A DNA stretch of 64,000 nucleotides from ATX-6F1 sp943369485. Lineage in GTDB: Bacteria; Cyanobacteriota; Cyanobacteriia; PCC-6307; Cyanobiaceae. This document shows, in pieces, positions 27,262-36,346 of this stretch. Location of the stretch: contig CALRNH020000011.1 in NCBI GenBank assembly GCA_943369485.1, forward strand, positions 1 through 64,000, in the 5' to 3' direction. Below the pieces are notes generated by a model. The model ran no database searches, was not told the origin of the DNA, and saw only the letters and a list, made by a program, of their open reading frames with translations. How positions within the stretch are numbered: the stretch's first letter is position 1; each line of letters opens with the position of its first letter. Made by a program: the position numbers and the translations under genes.

Positions 27262-28545
27262 ATGCCTCCAACGTCTGCGTCCCCCTGGCCCCTGGTGGTG
27301 GCCGGTGGCGGTGCAGCGGGGTTCATGGCGGCGATCAGCGCCGCCGAAGCGGGCTTGAAAGGAGTGCTGCTGCTGGAGGCCACTCCCACGCCCCTGGCCA
27401 AGGTGTTGATCAGCGGTGGTGGCCGTTGCAATGTCACCCACGCCTGCTGGGATCCCCGCACGTTGGTGGGCCATTACCCCCGGGGCGGACGTGCGCTGCT
27501 GGGTTCCTTCAGCCGCTTTGCCACCGCCGAGGCGGTGGAGTGGTTCAAGGCCCACGGCCTGGAGCTGGTGGAGGAAGCCGATGGGCGCCTGTTCCCCCGC
27601 AGCAACCGCTCCAGTTCGGTGGTGGCCAGCCTGCGGGAGGCGGCCCAGGCGGCGGGGGTGACCCTGCGCACCGGAGCGGCCCTGCAAACGGCCAAACCGC
27701 TCGAGCCGGAGGGTTTTGAGCTGAGCCTGCGAGCGAGCGAAGGCCCCACGGTGTTGCGTTGCCGCCAGCTGCTGCTGGCCACCGGCGGCCACCCCAGCGG
27801 CCGTCAGATCGCCGCGTTCCTCGGACATACGTTGGTGCCGCCGGTGCCCTCGCTGTTCACGCTGGCGCTGAAACCCAACCCGTTGCAGGAGCTGGCCGGG
27901 GTGGTCATGGATCCGGTGCTCCTGAAGTTGGAGCTTCCGGGAGCTCGCTTCCAGCAGCAGGGACCGGTGCTGGTGACCCACTGGGGGCTGAGCGGTCCGG
28001 CCACCCTGCGGTTGACCGCCTTTGCCGCCCGGGCGATGAAGGAACACGGATACCGCGCTCAACTAAGGGTGGATTGGAGCGGTGGCCGTAGCCAGCAGGA
28101 TCTGGAGGCCGTCTTCGAGGGTCTGCGGCGTGATCAGGCCCGGCGCCAATTGAGCAGCTGGCGGCCCTGGCCTGAGCTCAGTCGCCGGCTATGGCTGCAT
28201 CTCCTCTCCGTGAGCGGCATCGAGGCCACGGGCCGCTGGGCGGAGCTGCGACGGCCCCAGCAGCACGCCCTGATTGATGCCCTTCGCACCAGCCGCTACA
28301 CGGTGGGGGGCCGTGGCCCTTTTGGCGAGGAGTTCGTCACCGCTGGAGGGGTGAGCCTTGGGGAGGTGAACCTGGCCACCATGGCCAGCCGCAAGGTGGT
28401 GGGGCTCTACTTCGCCGGCGAGCTCCTGGATGTGGATGGCATCACGGGCGGCTTCAATTTCCAACATTGCTGGAGCTCAGGTTGGCTGGCGGGCCGGGGG
28501 TTGGCCGCTTCAGCGAATCTTGTCGAAGACAGAGAACATCGGTAG
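27262..28545 (+). CDS. NAD(P)/FAD-dependent oxidoreductase, HI0933/YhiN family
   Basis: The 427-residue flavoprotein opens with a dinucleotide-binding motif, VVAGGGAAGFMAA, then the family signatures LISGGGRCNVTH and, near the C-terminus, LDVDGITGGFNFQHCW. These place it in the HI0933-like/BaiN family, whose physiological substrates are mostly unknown. It starts at ATG 27262, 31 bases from the divergent dusA start. Its last 36 bases overlap the 3' end of pilC on the other strand, so the two messages would form antisense RNA over that stretch. Confidence 0.9.
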   Translation: MPPTSASPWPLVVAGGGAAGFMAAISAAEAGLKGVLLLEATPTPLAKVLISGGGRCNVTHACWDPRTLVGHYPRGGRALLGSFSRFATAEAVEWFKAHGLELVEEADGRLFPRSNRSSSVVASLREAAQAAGVTLRTGAALQTAKPLEPEGFELSLRASEGPTVLRCRQLLLATGGHPSGRQIAAFLGHTLVPPVPSLFTLALKPNPLQELAGVVMDPVLLKLELPGARFQQQGPVLVTHWGLSGPATLRLTAFAARAMKEHGYRAQLRVDWSGGRSQQDLEAVFEGLRRDQARRQLSSWRPWPELSRRLWLHLLSVSGIEATGRWAELRRPQQHALIDALRTSRYTVGGRGPFGEEFVTAGGVSLGEVNLATMASRKVVGLYFAGELLDVDGITGGFNFQHCWSSGWLAGRGLAASANLVEDREHR

Positions 28546-29772
28546 GTACATCGCCACGAGGATGGAGGCAACCATGCCACCGACAATCACGATCATGAAG
28601 GGTTCGATCAAGGCCGTCAGGGCTTTGGTGGTGGTACTGACTTCATCTTCGTAAAAATCAGCCACTTTGGTGAGCATCTTGTCCATCTCACCAGTTTCTT
28701 CGCCGATCGCGAGCATGCTCATGGCCATCTCTGGAAATACCTTGCCTTTGTTAAGGGAGTTGCTCAGCGGAATGCCCTCCTGCACATCTTTTCTGGAGGC
28801 GCCGATGGCATCGGAGATGATTGAGTTGCCGGAGGTTTCCTGAACGATCTCCAGACACAGCAGAATCGGCACGCCGGCACGGCTCAGGGAGCTGTAGACG
28901 CGACAGAACTGGGCCGTGGCACTTTTCTGGATCAGGTCACCAAAGAGAGGAATCTTCAGCATCAAGGCATCCACCTTGCGCCGCCCCGCGGGGGTGGCGT
29001 AGAAGCGGGAAAACAACCAGGCCGCCAGCATGATTCCACCGACGAGAAAGAAGGAGAAGGGCGACCGCAACAAGGAGCTGAGATTGACCAGGGCTTGCGT
29101 GAAGGCGGGCAGTTCAGCGCCAAGTTGCTTGAAGATATCGGCAAATTGAGGGATCACAAAGATTGTCATGCCCAGAAAAACCCCGATGGCGATGACGAAC
29201 ACGGCAACGGGATAGCCCAGGGCCCCCTTGATCTGGTTCTGAAGCTTTGAGATGTTCTCCAGCAGAATCGCCAGGCGCCGCAGGGTTTCATCCAGCACAC
29301 CACCCGCTTCGCCCGCCTCCACCATGGCCACGAACAGCCGATCGAAGATTTTCGGAAACTTGCGCATCGAGGAACCCAGGTTGCCGCCCTGGTTCACATC
29401 CATGCTGATTTGTCCGATCGCCCGTTTGAACATGGGCAGCTTCTGCTGGTGGGCCATCAGATCAAGGCTGCGCACGATCGGCACGCCCGCATCGACCATG
29501 GCCGCCAACTTGGTGGCGAAGATCGCCTTCTCCTTGACTCCAGGGACTTTTTCGAAGGCTTCGCCCAGATCCAGGCTGAGGAGTGATTTAGCGCGTTGCT
29601 TTCCATCTCCTACTTTGGCGCTGGCTTGAGCGCCATCGCCGGCCACCAGGGTCAGAGGGGCGATGCCCCTTCGCCTCAGGTCCCGTTTGGCCGAATTTTG
29701 ATCGGCTGCTGTGAGCTGCAGCCGTCGCTGCTGGCCCAGGGTGTTGGTGTAGGTGGCAGTGAAGGTTGGCAT
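28510..29772 (-). CDS. pilC: Type IV pilus inner-membrane platform protein PilC
   Basis: PilC is the polytopic inner-membrane platform on which the pilus motors PilB and PilT act. The 420-residue product has two GspF domains with the typical FATKLAAMVDAGVPI and FCRVYSSLSRAGVPI repeats, and membrane helices at about 193-215, 240-262 and 390-410. It is the last gene of a pilB-pilT-pilC operon, starting 23 bases after pilT. GC content is visibly lower than in the flanks (32 of 60 bases at 28741-28800 by hand count). Confidence 0.95.
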   Translation of the reverse strand: MPTFTATYTNTLGQQRRLQLTAADQNSAKRDLRRRGIAPLTLVAGDGAQASAKVGDGKQRAKSLLSLDLGEAFEKVPGVKEKAIFATKLAAMVDAGVPIVRSLDLMAHQQKLPMFKRAIGQISMDVNQGGNLGSSMRKFPKIFDRLFVAMVEAGEAGGVLDETLRRLAILLENISKLQNQIKGALGYPVAVFVIAIGVFLGMTIFVIPQFADIFKQLGAELPAFTQALVNLSSLLRSPFSFFLVGGIMLAAWLFSRFYATPAGRRKVDALMLKIPLFGDLIQKSATAQFCRVYSSLSRAGVPILLCLEIVQETSGNSIISDAIGASRKDVQEGIPLSNSLNKGKVFPEMAMSMLAIGEETGEMDKMLTKVADFYEDEVSTTTKALTALIEPFMIVIVGGMVASILVAMYLPMFSVFDKIR

Positions 29773-29795
29773 CGATCGCTAGGAGAGGGAATGAG

Positions 29796-30875
29796 TCAAA
29801 TCTTGTTTTCGAGCAGCCGGTTCAATTCCTCGGGCTTGCTGGCTTTGCCCTGGGCCTCCTTGGCACTGATCTCGCCACTGAGAACGAGATCGGCCAGGGC
29901 TTTTTCCAGGGTGATCATGCCGAAGGTTCCACCGGTCTGGATCTGGGAGTAGATCTGGGCGGTTTTGCCTTCACGGATCAGGTTCCCCAGGGCCGGAGTG
30001 TTGATCATGATCTCCTGGGCCATCACACGACCGAACTGGCCCGGCTCAGGATTGAGCCGTTTGCAGAGGGTCTGTGAGAAGACAGCGAGAAGGCTGTTGC
30101 TCAGCTGCACCCGAATCTGGGTCTGCTGGGCGGCTGGGAACACATCCACCATCCGGTCGACGGTCTGGGCGGCGGAACTGGTATGCAGGGTTCCAAAAAC
30201 GAGGTGGCCCGTCTCGGCGGCGGTGATGGCCAGCTGAATCGTTTCCAGATCACGCATTTCCCCCACCAGGATCACATCCGGGTCTTCGCGCAAGGCCGCC
30301 CGCAGGGCATTGGCGAAGCTTTTGGTGTCGTCGTGGAGCTGGCGTTGATGCACAAGGGATTTGTCGTTTTTGTAGGTGAATTCGATCGGATCTTCGACCG
30401 TGATGATGTGCTCGGCCCTTGTGTGGTTGATGTGATCGAGCAGGGCGGCCAGTGTGGTGGTTTTCCCCGATCCGGTGGGCCCTGTGACCAGCACCAGACC
30501 TCGGGGTTTGCGGCTCATTTCCTCAACCACAGGCGGCAGGTTGAGGGATTCCAGGCTGGGAACGTCGTTGCCGAGGGCGCGCAGGCAGGCGGCGTAGGTT
30601 CCTCTCTGGCGATAGACGTTCACCCGAAAACGGGCCACGCCCTTGAGGCCATAGGAGCAGTCCAGTTCCCAGTTTTGCTCCAGTTGTTTGCGCTGAGCAT
30701 TGTTCACCATGGAAAAGATCAGCCGGTTGCAATCTTCCTCGGAGAGTTTGTCTTCTGTGATCGGCTGAAGTTGGCCATTGAAACGACCGTAGGGGGGGTG
30801 CCCGGTGGCGAGGTGAAGGTCGCTACCGCCATCCTTGACGACTTTCATCATCAGGTCTTCGATCAAGAGCTCCAT
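29796..30875 (-). CDS. pilT: Type IV pilus retraction ATPase PilT
   Basis: PilT is the hexameric ATPase that retracts type IV pili and drives twitching and DNA uptake. The 359-residue protein has Walker A GPTGSGKTTTLAALL, the Asp-box region ITVEDPIEF, Walker B DPDVILVGEMRDLET, the His-box TLHTSSA, and a C-terminal NLIREGK close to the AIRNLIRE motif needed for retraction. ATG 30875 (MELLIEDLM) is preferred to a GTG two codons earlier. It lies between pilB and pilC. Confidence 0.96.
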   Translation of the reverse strand: MELLIEDLMMKVVKDGGSDLHLATGHPPYGRFNGQLQPITEDKLSEEDCNRLIFSMVNNAQRKQLEQNWELDCSYGLKGVARFRVNVYRQRGTYAACLRALGNDVPSLESLNLPPVVEEMSRKPRGLVLVTGPTGSGKTTTLAALLDHINHTRAEHIITVEDPIEFTYKNDKSLVHQRQLHDDTKSFANALRAALREDPDVILVGEMRDLETIQLAITAAETGHLVFGTLHTSSAAQTVDRMVDVFPAAQQTQIRVQLSNSLLAVFSQTLCKRLNPEPGQFGRVMAQEIMINTPALGNLIREGKTAQIYSQIQTGGTFGMITLEKALADLVLSGEISAKEAQGKASKPEELNRLLENKI

Positions 30876-30938
30876 GGCCACGATGCTTTTCCCTATTCTG
30901 TTGGATCAGAAGGCAAACAGCAAGCTTTCGCGCAGGCT

Positions 30939-32774
30939 TTAGCCACGGGCTGTCAGGCAGTAGGGGCACTCGAGCCATTCATCCCGCATGCCAGCGCCGC
31001 AGCCGCGGCAGGTGCTCGTTGTGATCGCACGGGCCCGACGCTCAGATTCCAGGCCTGAGTCGGTGAGAATCATGCGTTCGATTTCCTCCAGAGTAGTATA
31101 GGCCTGACGGACTAAATCAAGGCCGTAGCTGAGTAACGTCTTCATGCCAGATTCGATCGCGATCTTACGAATCTGATCGGTGGTGGCCTGCTGGGAGATG
31201 GCCGAGGTCAGATTTTCATTGATGCGCAGAACTTCGTAGATTCCGATGCGACCCTTGTAGCCGCTACCCTGACAGGTCTGACAGATCCCACTGCCCCGAT
31301 TGTTGGTTTTTTTGGCTTTGTAGAAGGTGACGTTTTCCTCGGAGCTGCTCAGCAATCCGAAGCGTCCTAATTCCTGGGAGGTTGGGTGATACTCGATGCG
31401 GCAGTTGGGGCAGACGCGTCGCACCAGGCGCTGGGAGATGATCCCCAAGAGGGAGGCGCTGACCATGAACGGTTCCACCCCCATTTCCGCCAGGCGGGCG
31501 ATGGCGCTGGGGGCGTCGTTGCAATGGAGGGTGGTGAGCACCAGGTGTCCAGTCAGGGCTGCCTCAATGGCGGTCTTGGCGGTTTCCAGATCCCTGGTTT
31601 CCCCCACCAGCAGCACATCGGGGTCCTGGCGCATGAAGGCCCGCAGGGCCAGGGAGAAGTCGAAGCCCTTTTCACGGTTCACCTGGCTCTGGGTGATGCC
31701 CTTGAGGGTGTATTCGATCGGGTCTTCGACCGTGGAGATGTTGATGTCCGGGCTGTTGCGCTCAGCCAGGAGTGAATAGAGAGTGGTGGACTTACCCGAG
31801 CCGGTTGGCCCGGTGACCAGGATCATGCCAAAGGGTTTCGAGCCAAGGTCGCGTAGGGTTTCCAGGGCGACGGGATCGGTGATCAACTTGTCGAGGCCGA
31901 GCTGGGTGGCGCCGCTGTCCAGCAGCCGCATGACCACTTTTTCCCCATATTTTGTGGGAAGTGTGCTGACCCGAAGATCAAAGGTGCGGCCCCTGAATAC
32001 CCGCCGGATTCGGCCGTCCTGGGGCATGCGACGTTCGGCGATGTCCAGTTCGGACATGATTTTCAAGCGGGAGGTCACCGCTGGAATGATGTTCTTGGGT
32101 AGTTTTTCCAACTGTTGAAGCACGCCATCCTGCCTAAAACGGATCACCAGGCCATCTTCTTGTGGTTCGACGTGAATATCACTGGTACCCGTACTCAGCG
32201 CCTGGATCAAGATTTTATCCACCAGGCTGATGATTGGTGAGGCGTTGGAGGCGTTGATGCTGGACTCCAGGTCCATGTTGTTGGGGTCGTCCTCCTGGGA
32301 CTCCTCCAACCGACCGGGAATGTTGAGGTCATCGAGCAGTGAGAGCCGAGGCGGTGGGAACTCTTCTTCGTCTTCCCCATCGTTTGATTCCTCCAGCTGG
32401 GCGTAGGCATCGTTGTCGATGGGAGCCAGGTCCTTACCGCTGAGGGCGGCTTCGATCTCCTCTTGAAGGGCCATGCGCAGTTCCGTCTCGAGGCCTTTGG
32501 CCGTCAGTTCTTCCCCCAGGGCCAGTCGCTGCTCCAGGCCCCAGAAGGTGGGGATGGCGATCGTTGCCCGGTTCCCCTCCCGGCCCACCACGAGACATCC
32601 CAGTTCGCGGCTGCGTTCAGGTGAGAGCACCGCGTCGTTGGCATTGGCCTCGGCGCTCCCCTTGGCCAGCACCTCCGGCCGCAGCACCTGCTCCCCCATC
32701 AGCAGCTCCACTTCAAGTCGCTGCTGGGCCACCGTTTTGGCAGCTGGTACCGGTCGGGCGGGCGTGAGGGTCAT
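30939..32774 (-). CDS. pilB: Type IV pilus assembly ATPase PilB
   Basis: PilB powers pilus extension. The 611-residue protein has an N-terminal GspE-N-like domain, an acidic linker (about 115-165), and the ATPase core: Walker A GPTGSGKSTTLYSLL, VEDPIEY, QDPDVLLVGETRDLET and TLHCNDA. A tetracysteine metal site (CPNC and CQTC, about 480-530) is typical of GspE/PilB. A second CxxC...CxxC pair (CRGCG...CPYC) ends the protein and looks like an extra zinc ribbon. It is the first gene of the operon. A divergent grpE gene begins 102 bases away, so the promoter must lie in that gap. Confidence 0.95.
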   Translation of the reverse strand: MTLTPARPVPAAKTVAQQRLEVELLMGEQVLRPEVLAKGSAEANANDAVLSPERSRELGCLVVGREGNRATIAIPTFWGLEQRLALGEELTAKGLETELRMALQEEIEAALSGKDLAPIDNDAYAQLEESNDGEDEEEFPPPRLSLLDDLNIPGRLEESQEDDPNNMDLESSINASNASPIISLVDKILIQALSTGTSDIHVEPQEDGLVIRFRQDGVLQQLEKLPKNIIPAVTSRLKIMSELDIAERRMPQDGRIRRVFRGRTFDLRVSTLPTKYGEKVVMRLLDSGATQLGLDKLITDPVALETLRDLGSKPFGMILVTGPTGSGKSTTLYSLLAERNSPDINISTVEDPIEYTLKGITQSQVNREKGFDFSLALRAFMRQDPDVLLVGETRDLETAKTAIEAALTGHLVLTTLHCNDAPSAIARLAEMGVEPFMVSASLLGIISQRLVRRVCPNCRIEYHPTSQELGRFGLLSSSEENVTFYKAKKTNNRGSGICQTCQGSGYKGRIGIYEVLRINENLTSAISQQATTDQIRKIAIESGMKTLLSYGLDLVRQAYTTLEEIERMILTDSGLESERRARAITTSTCRGCGAGMRDEWLECPYCLTARG

Positions 32775-32876
32775 GGCGACGGCAAGCTGGCGGTTCTGAG
32801 GTGCGGGCTTCCCCCGCTTGTGGGAGTCGGGCCCGGACGTTCAACATGTCTAAGTCCAAATTCTGGTCCAGTCAGC

Positions 32877-33587
32877 ATGAGCGGCGAAGCCACGCCTTCC
32901 TCTCCCCAGGGCAACCATGACGCCGAGGGCGCGTCAGACCACCCGGTGGATGATCTCAAAGGGCTCCGGACCGACGTCGGCCAGGCAGAGGGTGAGCAGG
33001 TTGGCGGTGCGGCCGAGGCTGACGCCTTCCAGGCTCCCCAGACGGAGGGGGGCGATGCCGAGCGGCCCCTTCTCGAGGCCGAGATCGAGCGCCTTAAGGC
33101 CGACAACGAGAGCCTGCGGGCCCAATACATGCGCCTTGCCGCCGATTTCGACAACTTTCGCAAGCGCCAGAGCCGCGACCAGGACGATCTCAAGCAGCAG
33201 ATCACCTGTTCCACCTTGAGTGAAGTTCTGCCGGTGGTGGACAATTTCGACCGGGCCCGCCAGCAGCTCAACCCCGAGGGGGAGGAGGCCCTGAACCTGC
33301 ATCGCAGTTATCAGGGCCTCTACAAGCAGTTGGTGGATGTGTTCAAGCAGTTGGGGGTGTCTCCGATGCGGGTGGAGGGGGAACCCTTTGATCCCAGCCT
33401 GCACGAGGCGGTGCTGCGGGAGCCAAGCGAGGAGCACCCCGAAGACGTGGTGATCGCCGAGCTGCAGCGGGGTTACCACCTGGATGGGCGTGTGTTGCGC
33501 CACGCGCTGGTGAAGGTGTCAATGGGCCCTGGTCCCAGCTCCGGCGACTCCCCCAGCCCGGCAGGGCATGAAGTCCAGACGGACTGA
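32877..33587 (+). CDS. grpE: Nucleotide exchange factor GrpE
   Basis: GrpE releases ADP from DnaK in the Hsp70 cycle. From ATG 32877 the protein is 236 residues. The N-terminal 75 residues are acidic and low-complexity; then comes the long dimer helix (LRAQYMRLAADFDNFRKRQ), LPVVDNFDRA, and the beta domain with EPFDPSLHEAV and HPEDVVIAELQRGY. The upstream in-frame start at 32820 adds 19 residues without similarity, so ATG 32877 is preferred. dnaJ follows 92 bases downstream. No CIRCE element is visible upstream. Confidence 0.94.
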   Translation: MSGEATPSSPQGNHDAEGASDHPVDDLKGLRTDVGQAEGEQVGGAAEADAFQAPQTEGGDAERPLLEAEIERLKADNESLRAQYMRLAADFDNFRKRQSRDQDDLKQQITCSTLSEVLPVVDNFDRARQQLNPEGEEALNLHRSYQGLYKQLVDVFKQLGVSPMRVEGEPFDPSLHEAVLREPSEEHPEDVVIAELQRGYHLDGRVLRHALVKVSMGPGPSSGDSPSPAGHEVQTD

Positions 33588-33679
33588 GACCTCTTCCTGG
33601 GCCAAGGTGCGGGGGTCGGTTCTCACCCCTTCGGAGCGGCCGGTGGCGAGTTTTAGGGTGGCAACGACTGACAGGGCTG

Positions 33680-34792
33680 ATGGCGGATTACTACGACCTG
33701 CTTGGGGTGCCGCGGGAGGCGGACGCCGAGACCCTCAAGCGGGCCTACCGCCGTCTTGCCCGCCAGTACCACCCGGACATCAACAAGGATCCCGGCGCCG
33801 AGGATCGCTTCAAGGAGATCGGCCGCGCCTACGAGGTGCTCAGCGATCCCCAGACCCGCGCCCGCTATGACCAGTTCGGTGAGGCGGGCCTCGGCGGTGC
33901 CGCCGGCGCCCCCGACATGGGCGACATGGGCGGGTTTGCCGACCTGTTCGAGACGTTCTTCAGTGGATTCGGCGGAGCTGGTGGCGCCCAGGGCCCCCGC
34001 CGCCGCGGCCCTCGCCAGGGGGATGACCTGCGACTGGACCTCACGATCAGCTTCAAGGAGGCGATCTTCGGCCAGGAGCGGGAGGTGCAGATCCGCCATC
34101 TGGAAACATGCACCACCTGCAGTGGCTCAGGGGCGAAATCAGGCAGCGGGCCCACCACCTGTGGTACCTGTAACGGCGCCGGTCAGGTGCGCCGGGCCAC
34201 CCGCACCCCCTTCGGCAGCTTCACCCAGGTGGCCCCATGCCCCACCTGCGAGGGCACTGGCCAGGTGATCGCCGACCCCTGCCCGGCCTGCGGTGGCCAG
34301 GGCTTGCAGCAGGTGCGCAAAAAGCTCCGCCTGAACATCCCCGCTGGGGTCGATTCCGGTACGCGCCTGCGGGTGGCCGGAGAAGGCAACGCTGGCCAGC
34401 GGGGCGGCCCGGCCGGGGATCTCTACGTGTTCCTCACCGTTCAGACCAATTCCCAGCTGCGACGAGACGGGATCAACATCCACTCCGAGGTCAGCGTCAG
34501 CTACCTGCAGGCGATCCTGGGCGATCGCATCGAGGTGGAAACCGTGGACGGCCCAGAAACCCTGGAGATTCCAGCCGGCACCCAGCCTGGCGCCGTTCTC
34601 ACGCTGACAGGAAAGGGGGTGCCCAAGCTCGGTAACCCCGTGGCCCGAGGCAACCATCAGTTCACCATCAAGGTGAAGCTGCCCACCAAGCTCTCCAGCG
34701 AGGAGCGCTCCCTGCTCGATCAACTGGCGGGTCACCACGCCAGCAAGGACCATCCCCACAAGAGCGGCCTATTCGGCGGACTGTTCGGTTGA
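33680..34792 (+). CDS. dnaJ: Chaperone DnaJ
   Basis: DnaJ stimulates DnaK ATP hydrolysis and delivers substrates. The 370-residue protein has a J-domain (1-70) with the HPD tripeptide in RQYHPDINKD, a short Gly/Phe region, and a zinc-binding domain with four CxxCxGxG-type repeats (CTTCSGSG, CGTCNGAG, CPTCEGTG, CPACGGQG), then the C-terminal substrate-binding domains. It is a full type I DnaJ. Its stop overlaps the next start (TGATG), suggesting translational coupling to the TusA-like gene. Confidence 0.96.
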   Translation: MADYYDLLGVPREADAETLKRAYRRLARQYHPDINKDPGAEDRFKEIGRAYEVLSDPQTRARYDQFGEAGLGGAAGAPDMGDMGGFADLFETFFSGFGGAGGAQGPRRRGPRQGDDLRLDLTISFKEAIFGQEREVQIRHLETCTTCSGSGAKSGSGPTTCGTCNGAGQVRRATRTPFGSFTQVAPCPTCEGTGQVIADPCPACGGQGLQQVRKKLRLNIPAGVDSGTRLRVAGEGNAGQRGGPAGDLYVFLTVQTNSQLRRDGINIHSEVSVSYLQAILGDRIEVETVDGPETLEIPAGTQPGAVLTLTGKGVPKLGNPVARGNHQFTIKVKLPTKLSSEERSLLDQLAGHHASKDHPHKSGLFGGLFG

Positions 34793-35016
34793 TGAACGCC
34801 CTCGACCTCCGCGGCACCCCCTGTCCGGTGAATTTCATCCGCGCCCGGTTGGCCCTTGAGGCGATCGAGCCAGGCGAGTGCCTCTGGGTGGATCTGGATG
34901 CTGGGGAGCCGGAGCGTTCAGTGGGAGAGGGATTGCGCCGGGAGGGCCATGTGGTTGAGGTGAGTCCCAACGAAAACGGCTCCGTGCGCCTGCTGATCCG
35001 CCGCCATGGCGGCTGA
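34792..35016 (+). CDS. TusA/SirA-like sulfurtransferase family protein
   Basis: This 74-residue protein has the TusA-family core LDLRGTPCPVNFIRARLAL with the conserved Cys in the CP dipeptide. TusA-like proteins carry persulfide sulfur for tRNA thiolation or other sulfur transfer; this member is not adjacent to thiolation genes. The ATG at 34792 overlaps the dnaJ stop by one base, and its own end overlaps rsgA by 11 bases, so it sits in a coupled dnaJ-tusA-rsgA chain. Confidence 0.85.
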   Translation: MNALDLRGTPCPVNFIRARLALEAIEPGECLWVDLDAGEPERSVGEGLRREGHVVEVSPNENGSVRLLIRRHGG

Positions 35017-36010
35017 GGCCAGGGTGGTGGCCTTGCAGGCCAATTTCTGCCTGGTGGAGCTCAGTCGGCCCGGTCCCGGTGAGATTGAGCGCCTGCTTTG
35101 CACCCGCCGCACCAGGCTGGGCAAGCGTGGTCATCAGATCTGTGTGGGTGATTGGGTGAGCGTGGAGGCGATCGACTGGGTGGAGCGGAGAGGCGCCATT
35201 GCTGAGAGGGGGGATCGGCAGAGCCTGCTGGAGCGGCCGGCGGTGGCCAATTGCACCCGCATCGTTGTCGTGGCCTCCCTGGCCCAACCCGAACCCGACC
35301 CCCTTCAGCTCACCCGTTTCCTGATCACAGCCGAGCGCAGCCACCAGCCGGTGGAGGTGTTGTTCAGCAAGGCCGACCAGGTGCCCAGCGAGCAGGTGGA
35401 GGCATGGGTCAGGCGGTTGGAGGGTTGGGGCTATGCGGCCCTGGCGGTGTCCACTCTGAGTGGTCTGGGGTTGAGCGAGCTGGCAGCCCGACTCTCGACC
35501 CCGGGGCTCAGCGTGCTCTGCGGGCCCTCAGGGGTGGGCAAGAGCAGCCTGCTCAATGCTCTGCTGCCGGCGTTGCGGTTGCGGGTGGCCGCCGTGTCAG
35601 GTCGCCTGCAGCGGGGCCGCCACACCACCCGCCACGTGGAGCTGTTCGCCCTGGCCAAGGGGGCCCTGGTGGCGGACACGCCGGGCTTCAACCGGCCCGA
35701 TCTGCCCAGCGATCCCATGGCCCTGGGGAGCCTGTTTCCCGAGATCCGCCAGGCCCTGGAACTGAGCCCCTGTCGGTTCAAAAATTGTCTCCATCAAGGG
35801 GATCCCGGCTGCGCCGTTGGCCAGCACTGGGACCGTTACGGGCTCTACGGCCAGTGCCTGCAGGACATCGCCTCCGGCGCCGAGGTCCCCCGAGAACGAT
35901 CGTTGGCTGAGGCCCAGCGGCCAGGGGACTCCCGCCGTCTGCAGCGTCAGCGTCTCCGGGAGGAACTTGAGCAAGAAGGGGAGATCAGCTCCCGAAACCC
36001 GGCAAGTTGA
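35006..36010 (+). CDS. rsgA: Ribosome small subunit-dependent GTPase A
   Basis: RsgA (YjeQ) is a circularly permuted GTPase that checks late 30S ribosome maturation. The 334-residue product has an N-terminal OB-fold, the permuted GTPase with SKAD (G4), the P-loop GPSGVGKSSLLNAL and DTPGF, and a C-terminal zinc site with the Cys and His residues in CRFKNCLHQGDPGC. It starts at ATG 35006, overlapping the TusA-like gene. Its last 26 bases overlap the end of the convergent ybaB gene. Confidence 0.95.
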   Translation: MAAEARVVALQANFCLVELSRPGPGEIERLLCTRRTRLGKRGHQICVGDWVSVEAIDWVERRGAIAERGDRQSLLERPAVANCTRIVVVASLAQPEPDPLQLTRFLITAERSHQPVEVLFSKADQVPSEQVEAWVRRLEGWGYAALAVSTLSGLGLSELAARLSTPGLSVLCGPSGVGKSSLLNALLPALRLRVAAVSGRLQRGRHTTRHVELFALAKGALVADTPGFNRPDLPSDPMALGSLFPEIRQALELSPCRFKNCLHQGDPGCAVGQHWDRYGLYGQCLQDIASGAEVPRERSLAEAQRPGDSRRLQRQRLREELEQEGEISSRNPAS

Positions 36011-36320
36011 GACCGCCGGTGAGCTGCTCCATGCGCTCCTTCATGGTGGTGGTGGAGAGCTCATAGGCCGCCTTGAGCGCATCAAGGGTGGCGATTTCGG
36101 TGGCTTCGGCGCCTTCACTCACCAGCTCGGGCGCCAGGCTGATCCTCAGAGGCTGCTGATTGCCCGACAGCCAGACGCTGGCGCGGCCATCCTCACTTTT
36201 GCCCTCCAGTTCGAGCGCATCCAGTTCATCCTGCAGTTTCTGGGCGTCTTGCTGGATCTGCTGGGCCTTGCGGAACGCTTCCGTGAGTTGGCCGAAGTTG
36301 GGAAGCCCGAAGCCGGACAT
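35985..36320 (-). CDS. YbaB/EbfC family nucleoid-associated protein
   Basis: This small protein (111 residues from ATG 36320) has the YbaB pattern: an N-terminal Gln-rich helix (RKAQQIQQDAQKLQDEL), a central beta sheet, and a C-terminal helix ending near KERMEQLTGGLNLPGF. YbaB proteins bind DNA as dimers and affect nucleoid structure and expression. An extended frame back to 36593 runs antisense through murB and is discarded. It lies 26 bases downstream of murB on the same strand, making a murC-murB-ybaB run. Confidence 0.9.
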   Translation of the reverse strand: MSGFGLPNFGQLTEAFRKAQQIQQDAQKLQDELDALELEGKSEDGRASVWLSGNQQPLRISLAPELVSEGAEATEIATLDALKAAYELSTTTMKERMEQLTGGLNLPGFGS

Positions 36321-36346
36321 GGGGGAGGTGCAGGGATGTGGGCACG

